The position numbers were made by a program, and so were the translations under genes. DNA of 56,737 nt from positions 1 to 56,737 of the forward strand of contig DATBEM010000099.1 of the NCBI GenBank assembly GCA_036276115.1, written 5' to 3'. Shown here piece after piece: positions 7,801 to 15,170 of the stretch. The DNA is from Trebonia sp036276115 (GTDB lineage Bacteria; Actinomycetota; Actinomycetes; Streptosporangiales; Streptosporangiaceae). Under the pieces are notes generated by a model. That model saw only the letters and a program-made list of their open reading frames with translations. It was not told the origin of the DNA and ran no database searches. How positions within the stretch are numbered: the stretch's first letter is position 1; each line of letters starts with the position of its first letter.

Positions 7801-9136
7801 CGAGATCGCCCGGGCCGAGCACCGCCTGCGCGTAGAGCAGACGGAGGCCCACGCCGTCGAGGAGTACGGCGTCGAGCCGGCCACCCTCGTCGCCGAGTAC
7901 GGCCCCGACGTCCCGGTCCCCACCGCCGTCGCCGTCCCCGCCAACGACGTCGCCGCCCCCGCCGCCGAGGATGCCGCCGAGGCCGAGGGCGGTACCGGGG
8001 CTGAGGATGGCAGCGGTACTGAGAACGGTAGCGAGACTAAGGATGTCAGTCGTACTGAGGATGTCAGTCGTACTGACGACGGTAGCGGGACTGACGACGG
8101 TAGCGGGACCGGAAATGCCGGCGCAGCCGAGGGTGCCAGTGAAGCCGGGGGCGCTAGCGGGGCTAGCGGCGGCAGTCAGCCGGGCGGGGCTGGTGAAGCC
8201 ACGGGGCCTGGAGTAGGCAATGGCGCGGCTGAGGCGGGCGCGCGGCCGGCTTCGGGCAGCGTTTTCGAGGCCCTGCGGGCGGTCACCGACGCGGCCCGGG
8301 CCGAGCAGGCTGGCGATGGCGGGGCGGGGACCGGAGACGGGGACACCCCAGGCGGCGACACCGCCACGGCCGCCACGGCCGCCACGGCTACCGTCGCGGC
8401 CGGCGCCGCCGGCCCCAAGGCACGTCGCAAGAAGGGCAGCGCCGCGCAAGAGGCGCCCGCCTTCGTGAAATATGTGCGCGAAGAGCAGCAGAAGCGCGCG
8501 GCGGAGGCCGAACGGCAGCTGACCAGGCTGGGAAAGGTGAACCCGCTCGCGCTGGAGGAGTTCGCGGCCCTGCAGGAGCGGCACCAGTTCCTGGCCACTC
8601 AGCTGGAGGACCTCCGCAAGACCCGGCGGGACCTGCTCACGGTCGTCAAGGAGGTGGACGACCGGGTGCAGGAGGTGTTCACCGCCGCCTACGCGGACGT
8701 GGAGCGGGAGTTCGGGGCGCTGTTCGCCCGGCTGTTCCCCGGCGGCTCGGGGCGGCTGGTGCTGACCGAGCCGGGCGACATGCTCACGACCGGCATCGAG
8801 ATCGAGGCCAGCCCGCCCGGGAAGAAGGTCAAGCGACTGTCCCTGCTATCGGGCGGCGAGCGGTCGCTGACGGCGATCGCGTACCTGTTCGCCATCTTCA
8901 AGGCCCGCCCGTCGCCGTTCTACGTCCTGGACGAGGTCGAGGCGGCGCTGGACGACAGCAACCTGCAGCGGCTGCTGCGCGCCTTCGAGGAACTGCGGGA
9001 AAGCTCGCAGCTCATCGTCATCACCCACCAGCGGCGGACGATGGAGGCGGCCGACGCCTTGTACGGGGTGTCGATGCGGGGCGACGGCGTCTCGACCGTC
9101 ATCAGCCAGCGCGTCCGCGAGCACGAGCCGGCCTAG
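4877..9136 (+). CDS. smc: chromosome segregation ATPase SMC
   Basis: SMC is the ABC-type ATPase core of bacterial condensin, acting with ScpA/ScpB to compact and separate chromosomes. Walker A is GPNGSGKSN (31-39); long coiled coils flank a hinge (about residues 510-700, starting FTGVLGSFAGQISAADG); the C-terminal head has the signature LSGGE (1324-1328) and Walker B VLDE (1350-1353). GTG start after GGGAGGTGA. At 1419 residues it is about 200 longer than usual. Most of the excess is a low-complexity acidic/Gly/Thr segment, residues ~1028-1150, in the returning coiled-coil arm near the head, including six tandem hexapeptides. It has its own transcription unit. Confidence 0.95.
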   Translation: MYLKTLTLRGFKSFASATTLRLEPGITCVVGPNGSGKSNIVDALSWVMGEQGAKSLRGGKMEDVVFAGTSTRAPLGRAEVSLTIDNSDGALPIDYAEVTISRLMFRSGQSEYAINGDSCRLLDVQDLLSDSGLGREMHVIVGQGQLDQVLHAGPEARRAIIEEAAGVLKHRKRKEKALRKLDAMQANLTRLVDLTAELNRRLKPLGRQAEVARRANVIAAELRDARLRLLADDYLALRDKLHREEADETAIRAMRASLEEQLAAARQQEEELDRAAAEQATELARAQQTWYALSSLTERMRAVTGLAAERSRLLAADPEPERPGRDPDELDRQAAELREEEAGLTDRMDEGRAVLAETIEERSATEAALASSERRIADEARAAAGRAERLARLRGMTEAAASRSAATAEEIERLTVAAEQARARAETARQEYSEVQDLADGQSDDRSGLAAGYEQAAAAHKRASEQVAAARKAERQANSEVAALRARAEALEETLRRGADATAAVLKSPDRFTGVLGSFAGQISAADGFETAIAAALGAAAEAVTVGGLDAAVSVLGEIRAADAGTVGLVIADAPARTGAAGVRGQARIRGTAAIVAAARAALTPGSAELDGATGHGTSRPAASGPKRALGELARSAVALGEVALPEGARWALDLITVPAGLAGAVVALLADVVVVPDLAAAGALVRAYPGLRAVSAAGDLLGARWAHGGSARPQSLLDVRAAADEAAAKHEAAIAGAEEAAVALAEATQAQEAAAAAVDDKRGQMQAVDAAAAEVSGRLGRFAGAARAATDEANRLDASVGAALRAAEKDLAKLARLKDELTEAEADEDRASDPDVANEQAEEERAELTLRATAARNAEMEARLEVRTVEERLRAIGGRADSLSQAAAAERTARERSAARRRHRATQAAVAKAVAAGAGVAVSAAESSLAAALARREEHEAATAAGAGALKSVRGQVTGLSTELDKVVNTAHGTEIARAEHRLRVEQTEAHAVEEYGVEPATLVAEYGPDVPVPTAVAVPANDVAAPAAEDAAEAEGGTGAEDGSGTENGSETKDVSRTEDVSRTDDGSGTDDGSGTGNAGAAEGASEAGGASGASGGSQPGGAGEATGPGVGNGAAEAGARPASGSVFEALRAVTDAARAEQAGDGGAGTGDGDTPGGDTATAATAATATVAAGAAGPKARRKKGSAAQEAPAFVKYVREEQQKRAAEAERQLTRLGKVNPLALEEFAALQERHQFLATQLEDLRKTRRDLLTVVKEVDDRVQEVFTAAYADVEREFGALFARLFPGGSGRLVLTEPGDMLTTGIEIEASPPGKKVKRLSLLSGGERSLTAIAYLFAIFKARPSPFYVLDEVEAALDDSNLQRLLRAFEELRESSQLIVITHQRRTMEAADALYGVSMRGDGVSTVISQRVREHEPA
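8006..8113 (+). repeat. 18-bp tandem repeats inside smc
   Basis: Six in-frame 18-bp units at 8006, 8024, 8042, 8060, 8078 and 8096 encode DGSGTE, NGSETK, DVSRTE, DVSRTD, DGSGTD and DGSGTG (residues 1044-1079 of SMC). Adjacent pairs are nearly identical at DNA level, indicating stepwise duplication. Confidence 0.9.
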
Positions 9137-9281
9137 CGGCCGGGGCGGTGCGGGCGAGGCGATTCGGCGAGGCGATGCGGCGGGGTTGGCACCCGCCGCG
9201 GCGGGGAGATACGGCAAGCTAGAGCCTGGCGCTCGCTGCTGACCCGCGAGCGAGGATCGCAACTGGCAGACTGTGGGTGTT

Positions 9282-10481
9282 ATGGAATACATAATCCTGA
9301 TCGTTGTGATCGCCGTGCTCCTGCTCGGTGGCATCGGGAGCACGTTCTTCGTGCGCTCGCGGAGCTCGCGGGGAGTGCCGCGCGGCACCACTGACCAGGT
9401 GGCCGGGAGCGGGACCACGACCGCCGAGCCGGCCGGCCGCACCCAGGACAGTGGCGCCGAGGACAGTGGCGCGGGCGGGACCATCGCCCCGCCCCGGCCC
9501 GGGACCGCGCAGGCGCCCGCCCCGGAGGCGCCGGCCGGGCCGGCCCTGGAGAAGCCCCCGCCGTCGGCCGGGCGGATGGCGCGGCTGCGGGCACGGCTGG
9601 CGCGCTCGCAGAGCGGCTTCGGCGGGGTGCTGCTGACGCTGCTGTCGCGCGACCGGCTTGACGACGAGACCTGGGACGAGATCGAGGAAGTGCTGATCAC
9701 CGCGGACGTGGGGGTCGGGCCGTCCCGGCAGATCGTGACCGACCTGCGGACGAAGGTCAAGGTGGAGGGCACCCGGACCGCCGACGAGGTGCGGGAGATG
9801 CTCCGGGCCGAGTTGCTCGGGCAGGTCGAGATGGCCGCCAGCCGGGCCGTCGCCACGCAGCGGCACGACGGGCACCCGGCCGTCATCATGATGGTGGGCG
9901 TCAACGGCACGGGGAAGACCACCACCTGCGGCAAGCTCGCCCGCGCGCTGGTCGGCGACGGGCAGACGGTGGTGCTGGGGGCGGCCGACACGTTCCGGGC
10001 GGCGGCGGCCCAGCAGCTGCAGACCTGGGGCGAGCGGGTCGGGGCGCAGACCGTGTCCTCCGAGAAGGAGGGGGCCGACCCCGCCAGCGTCGCGTTCGAG
10101 GCGGTCAGCAAGGGCATCGAGTCCGAGGTCGACGTGGTCCTCGTCGACACCGCCGGCCGCCTGCACACCAAGACCGGCCTGATGGACGAGCTCGGCAAGG
10201 TCAAGCGCGTCATCGAGAAGAAGGCCAGCGTGGATGAGGTGCTGCTGGTCCTGGACGCCACCACCGGGCAGAACGGGCTGCGCCAGGCCCGGGTGTTCGC
10301 CGAGGTCGTCAACGTGAGCGGCATCGTCCTCACCAAGCTCGACGGCACCGCCAAGGGCGGCATCGTGATCGCCGTCCAGCAGGAGCTGGGCGTCCCGGTC
10401 AAGCTCGTCGGGCTGGGCGAGGGGCCCGACGACCTGGCGCCCTTCGACGCGGTTACGTTCGTGGACGCCATCATCGGCTGA
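9282..10481 (+). CDS. ftsY: signal recognition particle receptor FtsY
   Basis: SRP receptor GTPase that docks ribosome-SRP complexes at the membrane for co-translational insertion. ATG at 9282 is preferred over an in-frame GTG at 9273 because it opens a hydrophobic N-terminal anchor (MEYIILIVVIAVLLLGGIGS) as in other actinobacteria. A variable Pro/Ala-rich linker runs to about residue 105, then the N domain and the G domain with GVNGTGKTTT, DTAGR and TKLDGTAKGG. Length 399 residues is normal. It lies downstream of smc, the conserved neighbour. Confidence 0.93.
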   Translation: MEYIILIVVIAVLLLGGIGSTFFVRSRSSRGVPRGTTDQVAGSGTTTAEPAGRTQDSGAEDSGAGGTIAPPRPGTAQAPAPEAPAGPALEKPPPSAGRMARLRARLARSQSGFGGVLLTLLSRDRLDDETWDEIEEVLITADVGVGPSRQIVTDLRTKVKVEGTRTADEVREMLRAELLGQVEMAASRAVATQRHDGHPAVIMMVGVNGTGKTTTCGKLARALVGDGQTVVLGAADTFRAAAAQQLQTWGERVGAQTVSSEKEGADPASVAFEAVSKGIESEVDVVLVDTAGRLHTKTGLMDELGKVKRVIEKKASVDEVLLVLDATTGQNGLRQARVFAEVVNVSGIVLTKLDGTAKGGIVIAVQQELGVPVKLVGLGEGPDDLAPFDAVTFVDAIIG

Positions 10482-10503
10482 GCCGAGCCCTATTCCGCCC
10501 CCC

Positions 10504-10548
10504 GAAACGCGCCCGTAACAGCGAGGCTGCCTGTTTCACATCACTGAC
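10504..10548 (+). promoter_or_regulatory. GlnR-like binding elements upstream of glnB
   Basis: In the ftsY-glnB gap, GAAAC (10504-10508) and GTAAC (10515-10519) are 6 bases apart, matching the inner half of the actinobacterial GlnR box (gTnAC-n6-GaAAC repeated). On the opposite strand GTCAG-n6-GAAAC (10548-10533) matches one half-site with one change. Half-sites are scattered rather than a perfect four-part box, so this is a candidate only. Confidence 0.4.
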
Positions 10549-10621
10549 ACACTCCGACTAGACGGATGAAACGCCGCTAAGGCATTGTCGGAGCAGGTGA
10601 AAGAGAAGGTTGGTGGTCACA

Positions 10622-10960
10622 GTGAAGCTGATTACGGCCGTAATCAAGCCATTCAAGCTCGATGACGTCAAGGCCGCGCTGCAGGCGTTCGGGATCCACG
10701 GCATGACGGTCAGCGAGGCGAGCGGCTACGGCCGCCAGCGCGGCCACACCGAGGTCTACCGCGGGGCCGAGTACCAGGTTGACCTGGTCCCGAAGGTCCG
10801 CGTCGAGGTCGTGTGCGACGACGAGGACGCCGAGGACCTGCTGGGCGTCATCTCCAAGGCGGCCCAGACCGGCCGCATCGGCGACGGCAAGGTCTGGGTC
10901 ACCCCGATTGACACCGTTGTGCGGGTACGGACCGGGGAGCGGGGTACCGACGCCCTGTGA
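10622..10960 (+). CDS. glnB: nitrogen regulatory protein PII
   Basis: PII trimer that senses 2-oxoglutarate and ATP/ADP and signals nitrogen status. GTG at 10622 gives MKLITAVIKPFKLDDV and a canonical 112 residues; upstream TTG and GTG codons are too close to the site AGAGAAGG. The T-loop holds Tyr51 (RGAEYQVDLVPK), the residue modified by GlnD, and the C-terminal signatures DGKVWVTPI and VRVRTGERG are present. It could equally be called glnK. It is followed by glnD, as in many actinomycetes, but the ammonium transporter gene amtB that usually precedes it is missing. Confidence 0.93.
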   Translation: MKLITAVIKPFKLDDVKAALQAFGIHGMTVSEASGYGRQRGHTEVYRGAEYQVDLVPKVRVEVVCDDEDAEDLLGVISKAAQTGRIGDGKVWVTPIDTVVRVRTGERGTDAL

Positions 10961-11037
10961 GCAGGGCGTTATCTGTCAGGGGACCGCAGCCGCCCGCGTG
11001 GGCCAGCCTTGGCGCGCGCTAGTTTCCGGGGGACCTG

Positions 11038-13278
11038 GTGAGCGCAATGACCTCTTTCGCGGCCGACCGAGGCCGAAGGACAACGGAAACCGACCGCTGG
11101 CTAGCGGGGATGCTGGGGGCCGAGCCCGGGGTCGCCCTCGTGGCGGTGGGCGGCTACGGCCGCAAGGAGCTCCTGCCCGGCAGCGACCTGGACGTGCTCT
11201 TGCTGCACGACGGGCGGGACGGGATCGCCGCGGTCGCGGACCGGATCTGGTATCCGGTATGGGATTCCGGCGCCCGGCTCGACCATGCCGTGCGCACCGT
11301 CCCGCAGGCCCGGCGGGTGGCCCGCAATGACCTCAAGGTGGCGCTGGGGCTGCTGAGCGCCCGGCACATCGCCGGCGACCCCGACCTGACCACCCGGCTG
11401 CGGGAAGGCGCCCTGGAGGACTGGCGGGCCGCCGCCCGCACCCGGCTGGCCGAGCTGCGGGTACTGCAAGAAGAGCGAGCCCGGCTGCACGGCGAGCTCG
11501 CCTTCCTGCTTGAGCCGGACCTGAAGGAGTCCCGCGGCGGCCAGCGGGACGTCCAGGCCATCCAGGCCGTCGCCGCCGCCTGGGTCGCCCCGGCCCCCGG
11601 CCCGAAGGTACGGGCCGCGTACGAGCAGGTCCTCGACGCGCGGCACGTGCTCCACGAGGTCACCGGCCGCCGCCTGGACCGGCTCGTGCTGGAGGAGCAG
11701 GACGAGGTCGCCCGCGCCCTCGGGCTGCTGGACGGGGACGCGCTGCTGCGCAACCTGGCCGGCGCCGGCCGCACCGTCGCCTACGCCGTGGACCACGCCT
11801 TCCGCCAGGCCGAGCGGGCCGGCGGCCGCCGTGGCCTCGGGGTCCGGATGCGGCGGGGCAAGCTGGAGCGCCGCCCGCTCGCCGACGGGGTGGTCGAGCA
11901 AGAGGGCGAGGTCGTCCTGGCCCGCGCGGCCAGCCCGGCCACCGACGCTTCCCTGGTCCTGCGGGCCGCCGCCGCGGCCGCGCAGGCCGGGCTGCCGCTC
12001 GCCCCCCGCTGCCTGACCCGGCTGGCCGAGTGCCCGCCGCTGCCGGTCCCGTGGCCCGCCGAAGCGCGGGACGCCCTGATCACCTTGCTCGGGGCAGGCC
12101 CGGCGGCGATCCCGGTGTGGGAGGCGCTGGACCAGGAAGGGCTGCTCACGCCGCTCATCCCGGACTGGGAGCGGGTGCGCAACCGGCCCCAGCGCAACCC
12201 GCTGCACCGCTTCACGGTCGACCGCCACCTGGTCGAGTGCGCGGCCAACGCGGCCGCCCTGACCCGCGACGTGGCCCGCCCTGACCTGCTGCTGCTCGCC
12301 TGCCTGCTGCACGACATCGGCAAGGGCTGGCCCGGTGACCACAGCGTCTCCGGCGAGGTCGTCGCCCGCGACGTGGCCCGCCGGCTGGGCCTGTCCGAGG
12401 CGGACGCCGAGGTCATCGCCCAGGCCGCCCGGCACCACCTGCTGCTGCCGTCGGTGGCGACCCGGCGCGACCTGGACGACCCGGTGACCGTGAGCAGCGT
12501 CGCCGCCACGATCGGAAGCCAGCTGCTGCTGGAGTTGCTGCACGCCCTGGCGCAGGCCGACGGGCTCGCGACCGGCCCGGCCGCCTGGAACGACAGGAAG
12601 GCCGGCCTCGTCACCGACCTTGTCCGGCGGGTATCGGCGGTTCTGGACGGCGACCCGCTGCCCGAGCCGGGCGCGCTCGACGAGGACCAGATGGCCCTCG
12701 TCCGCGCGGGCGCCCCGGCCGCCATCGTCAAGGACGGCCACGTCACCGTGGTCGCCCGCGACCGGCCCGGCCTGCTGTGGCGGGCTGCCGGGGTGCTCGC
12801 CTCGCACCGGCTCGCGGTGCGCGGCGCCACCGCCAAGGCCATTGGCGAGACCGCCGTCACCGTCTTCAGCGTCCTGCCCGAGTACGGCGACCCGCCGGAC
12901 GCCGAGCTCGTCACGGCCGACCTGCGGCGCATGCTGGAGGGCCGGCTGGACGTGGAGGACCGGCTGGAGCGGCGCGCCCGCAACGCCCGGCCGCCCGGCG
13001 CCATCACCCCGCCGCCGAAGGTGACCCTGGTGGACGACGCGTCCCGGACCGCGACGCTCGTCGAGGTTAGGGCGCACGACGAGCCTGGCCTGCTGTGGCG
13101 GATCGGGCGGGCGCTGGGCGACTGCGGCCTGAACGTGCGGGCCGCCCGGGTGGAGACGCTGGGAGCGGAGGCGGTCGACGTGTTCTACGTGACCGACGCG
13201 GCCGGCGCCCCGCTGGCCGACCCGGGCCTGCGCAGGCAGACCGTCGCCGCCGTGCTATCGGCCCTCGCGCCGAGCTAG
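11038..13278 (+). CDS. glnD: PII nucleotidyltransferase/removing enzyme GlnD
   Basis: Bifunctional enzyme that modifies and demodifies PII in response to nitrogen; in actinobacteria the homologue is usually an adenylyltransferase. The nucleotidyltransferase motif GGYGRKELLPGSDLD begins at residue 38 with metal ligands D50 and D52; an HD domain follows with H425-D426 (CLLHDIGKG); two ACT domains occupy about residues 573-650 and 665-746. At 746 residues it has a short N-terminus, but no motif is lost. GTG start after GGGGGACC, 77 bases after glnB, consistent with one operon. Confidence 0.93.
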   Translation: MSAMTSFAADRGRRTTETDRWLAGMLGAEPGVALVAVGGYGRKELLPGSDLDVLLLHDGRDGIAAVADRIWYPVWDSGARLDHAVRTVPQARRVARNDLKVALGLLSARHIAGDPDLTTRLREGALEDWRAAARTRLAELRVLQEERARLHGELAFLLEPDLKESRGGQRDVQAIQAVAAAWVAPAPGPKVRAAYEQVLDARHVLHEVTGRRLDRLVLEEQDEVARALGLLDGDALLRNLAGAGRTVAYAVDHAFRQAERAGGRRGLGVRMRRGKLERRPLADGVVEQEGEVVLARAASPATDASLVLRAAAAAAQAGLPLAPRCLTRLAECPPLPVPWPAEARDALITLLGAGPAAIPVWEALDQEGLLTPLIPDWERVRNRPQRNPLHRFTVDRHLVECAANAAALTRDVARPDLLLLACLLHDIGKGWPGDHSVSGEVVARDVARRLGLSEADAEVIAQAARHHLLLPSVATRRDLDDPVTVSSVAATIGSQLLLELLHALAQADGLATGPAAWNDRKAGLVTDLVRRVSAVLDGDPLPEPGALDEDQMALVRAGAPAAIVKDGHVTVVARDRPGLLWRAAGVLASHRLAVRGATAKAIGETAVTVFSVLPEYGDPPDAELVTADLRRMLEGRLDVEDRLERRARNARPPGAITPPPKVTLVDDASRTATLVEVRAHDEPGLLWRIGRALGDCGLNVRAARVETLGAEAVDVFYVTDAAGAPLADPGLRRQTVAAVLSALAPS

Positions 13279-13400
13279 CCCCCCGGGGGACGCCCCCCGG
13301 AGCCCCCGGTGCGGGCCGCCGTGGCGCGCGCCCTGCGACAACCTTGAACCTCCGGCCGTCGTCTCCCCGATTGCCGTCCGGGAGCCGGTAATCTGGCTAT

Positions 13401-15080
13401 GTGTTTGAGACCCTATCGGACCGGCTAACCCAGGTCTTCTCCTCGCTGCGGGGCAAGGGGCGGCTGTCGGCCGCCGACATTGACGCCACCGCGCGGGAGA
13501 TCCGCATCGCGCTGCTCGAGGCGGACGTCGCGCTGCCCGTCGTGCGCCAGTTCACCGCGCGGATCAAGGAGCGGGCCGGCGGCGAGGAGGTCTCGGCCGC
13601 GCTGAACCCCGCCCAGCAGGTCATCAAGATCGTGCATGAGGAGCTCATCGCGATCCTGGGCGGCGAGACCCGGCGGCTGCGGTTCGCCAAGGTCGCGCCG
13701 ACCGTCATCATGCTCGCGGGCCTGCAGGGCGCGGGCAAGACGAGCCTCGCGGGCAAGCTCGCCTTCTGGCTGCGGGAGCAGGGCAACACCCCGCTGCTGG
13801 TGGCCTGTGACCTGCAGCGGCCCAACGCGGTCGACCAGCTGCAGGTGATCGGCCAGCGAGCGGGCGTCCCCGTCTACGCGCCGCAGCCCGGCAACGGGGT
13901 CGGCGACCCGGTCCAGGTGGCCCGCGCCTCGATCGATGAGGCCCGCCGCACCCAGCACAACATGGTGATCATCGACACCGCCGGCCGGACGGGCATCGAC
14001 GCGGAGATGATGAGCCAGGCCCGGGCGATCCGCGACGCGGTCGACCCGGACGAGGTGCTGTTCGTCGTGGACGCGATGATCGGCCAGGACGCCGTCGCGA
14101 CCGCGCAGGCGTTCCTCGACGGCGTTGACTACGACGCGGTGGCGCTGACCAAGCTCGACGGCGACGCCCGCGGTGGCGCCGCGCTGTCGATCGCCGTGCT
14201 CACCGGCCGGCCGATCATGTTCGCCTCCACCGGTGAGAAGCAGTCGGACTTCGACATGTTCCACCCCGACCGGATGGCGTCCCGGATCCTCGACATGGGC
14301 GACATGCTCACCCTGATCGAGCAGGCCGAGAAGGCGTTCGACCAGTCGCAGGCCGAGTCGATGGCCGCCCGGATGATGTCGGGCGAGGGGTTCACCCTCG
14401 AGGACTTCATCGAGCAGCTCAGCATGCTGCGCAAGATGGGGCCGATCACGAACCTGCTGAGCATGATGCCCGGCGCCGCCCGCAACAAGGAGCTGCTGTC
14501 CCAGGTCAACGACAAGGACATCAGCCGGGCGGAGGCCATCGTGCGGTCGATGACCCCCGACGAGCGGCGTAACCCCAAGCTCATCAACGGCTCCCGGCGG
14601 CTGCGGATCGCCAACGGCTCCGGCGTCTCCGTCGGCGAGGTGAACCAGCTCGTCACGAACTTCTTCGAGGGCCAGCGAGCGATGAAGATGATGCTCGGCG
14701 GCGGCATGCCGGGCATGCCGCCGGGCCTGGGCGGCCGCCGTCCCGGGGGCAAGGCGGCCAAGGCCGCGAAGGCCAAGCGCAAGCACCCCGGCGGCGACCC
14801 GCGCAAGGCGGCCCTGGCCGCCGCGGCCGGGCAGGCCGCCGGCCCGGCCGACGCCCCCGAGGCAGCGCCGTCGCCCAAGTCGATGGCGGAGCTGTCGGAG
14901 ATGCTGCGCGAGGCGACCGAGGGTGGCGGCATCCCCGGGCTGACCGGCGGCGACGGCGGTTTCGGCGGCTTCCGGGGCGGGCCCGGGTCGCTGCCCCCGC
15001 TCCCCGGCGGCGGCCAGGCGGGCAACATCCCGGCCGCGTTCGGCGGCAAGGGCGGCAAGAAGCCCAAGCGAAAGAAGTAG
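13401..15080 (+). CDS. ffh: signal recognition particle protein Ffh (SRP54)
   Basis: GTPase subunit of the signal recognition particle, binding 4.5S RNA and signal peptides. The N domain starts MFETLSDRLTQVFSSLRGKG; the G domain has GLQGAGKT (107-114), DTAGR and TKLDGDARGG; the Met-rich M domain runs about 325-435. The 559-residue protein has a Gly/Pro/Lys-rich C-terminal extension, as in other actinobacteria. GTG start without a clear ribosome binding site. A 20-base stretch around the stop is duplicated immediately downstream (15065-15105). Confidence 0.95.
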   Translation: MFETLSDRLTQVFSSLRGKGRLSAADIDATAREIRIALLEADVALPVVRQFTARIKERAGGEEVSAALNPAQQVIKIVHEELIAILGGETRRLRFAKVAPTVIMLAGLQGAGKTSLAGKLAFWLREQGNTPLLVACDLQRPNAVDQLQVIGQRAGVPVYAPQPGNGVGDPVQVARASIDEARRTQHNMVIIDTAGRTGIDAEMMSQARAIRDAVDPDEVLFVVDAMIGQDAVATAQAFLDGVDYDAVALTKLDGDARGGAALSIAVLTGRPIMFASTGEKQSDFDMFHPDRMASRILDMGDMLTLIEQAEKAFDQSQAESMAARMMSGEGFTLEDFIEQLSMLRKMGPITNLLSMMPGAARNKELLSQVNDKDISRAEAIVRSMTPDERRNPKLINGSRRLRIANGSGVSVGEVNQLVTNFFEGQRAMKMMLGGGMPGMPPGLGGRRPGGKAAKAAKAKRKHPGGDPRKAALAAAAGQAAGPADAPEAAPSPKSMAELSEMLREATEGGGIPGLTGGDGGFGGFRGGPGSLPPLPGGGQAGNIPAAFGGKGGKKPKRKK

Positions 15081-15114
15081 GCAGAGCGCAAGAAGTAGGC
15101 ACAGCGCAAGGAAC

Positions 15115-15166
15115 CACGGGCCCGGTCTCGGCCCGTGCCGGTCGGCCGGCTCGCTAGCCGGCCGAC
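15115..15166. terminator. tandem stem-loops between convergent ffh and ligase genes
   Basis: First hairpin: CACGGGCC (15115-15122) with GGCCCGTG (15130-15137). Second: GTCGGCCGGCT (15141-15151) with AGCCGGCCGAC (15156-15166), a perfect 11-bp stem with a 4-base loop. No T-run, as is common in actinomycetes; the placement between convergent genes suits a bidirectional terminator. Confidence 0.7.
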
Positions 15167-15170
15167 GGCG

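Noticed and set aside
6704..8584. 626-codon open frame antisense to smc
   Set aside because: Shadow frame caused by high GC3 of smc; no family motif and no start signal.
11101..13077. 658-codon open frame antisense to glnD
   Set aside because: Fully inside the well-supported glnD gene; sequence is Gly/Val/Gln-rich shadow translation.
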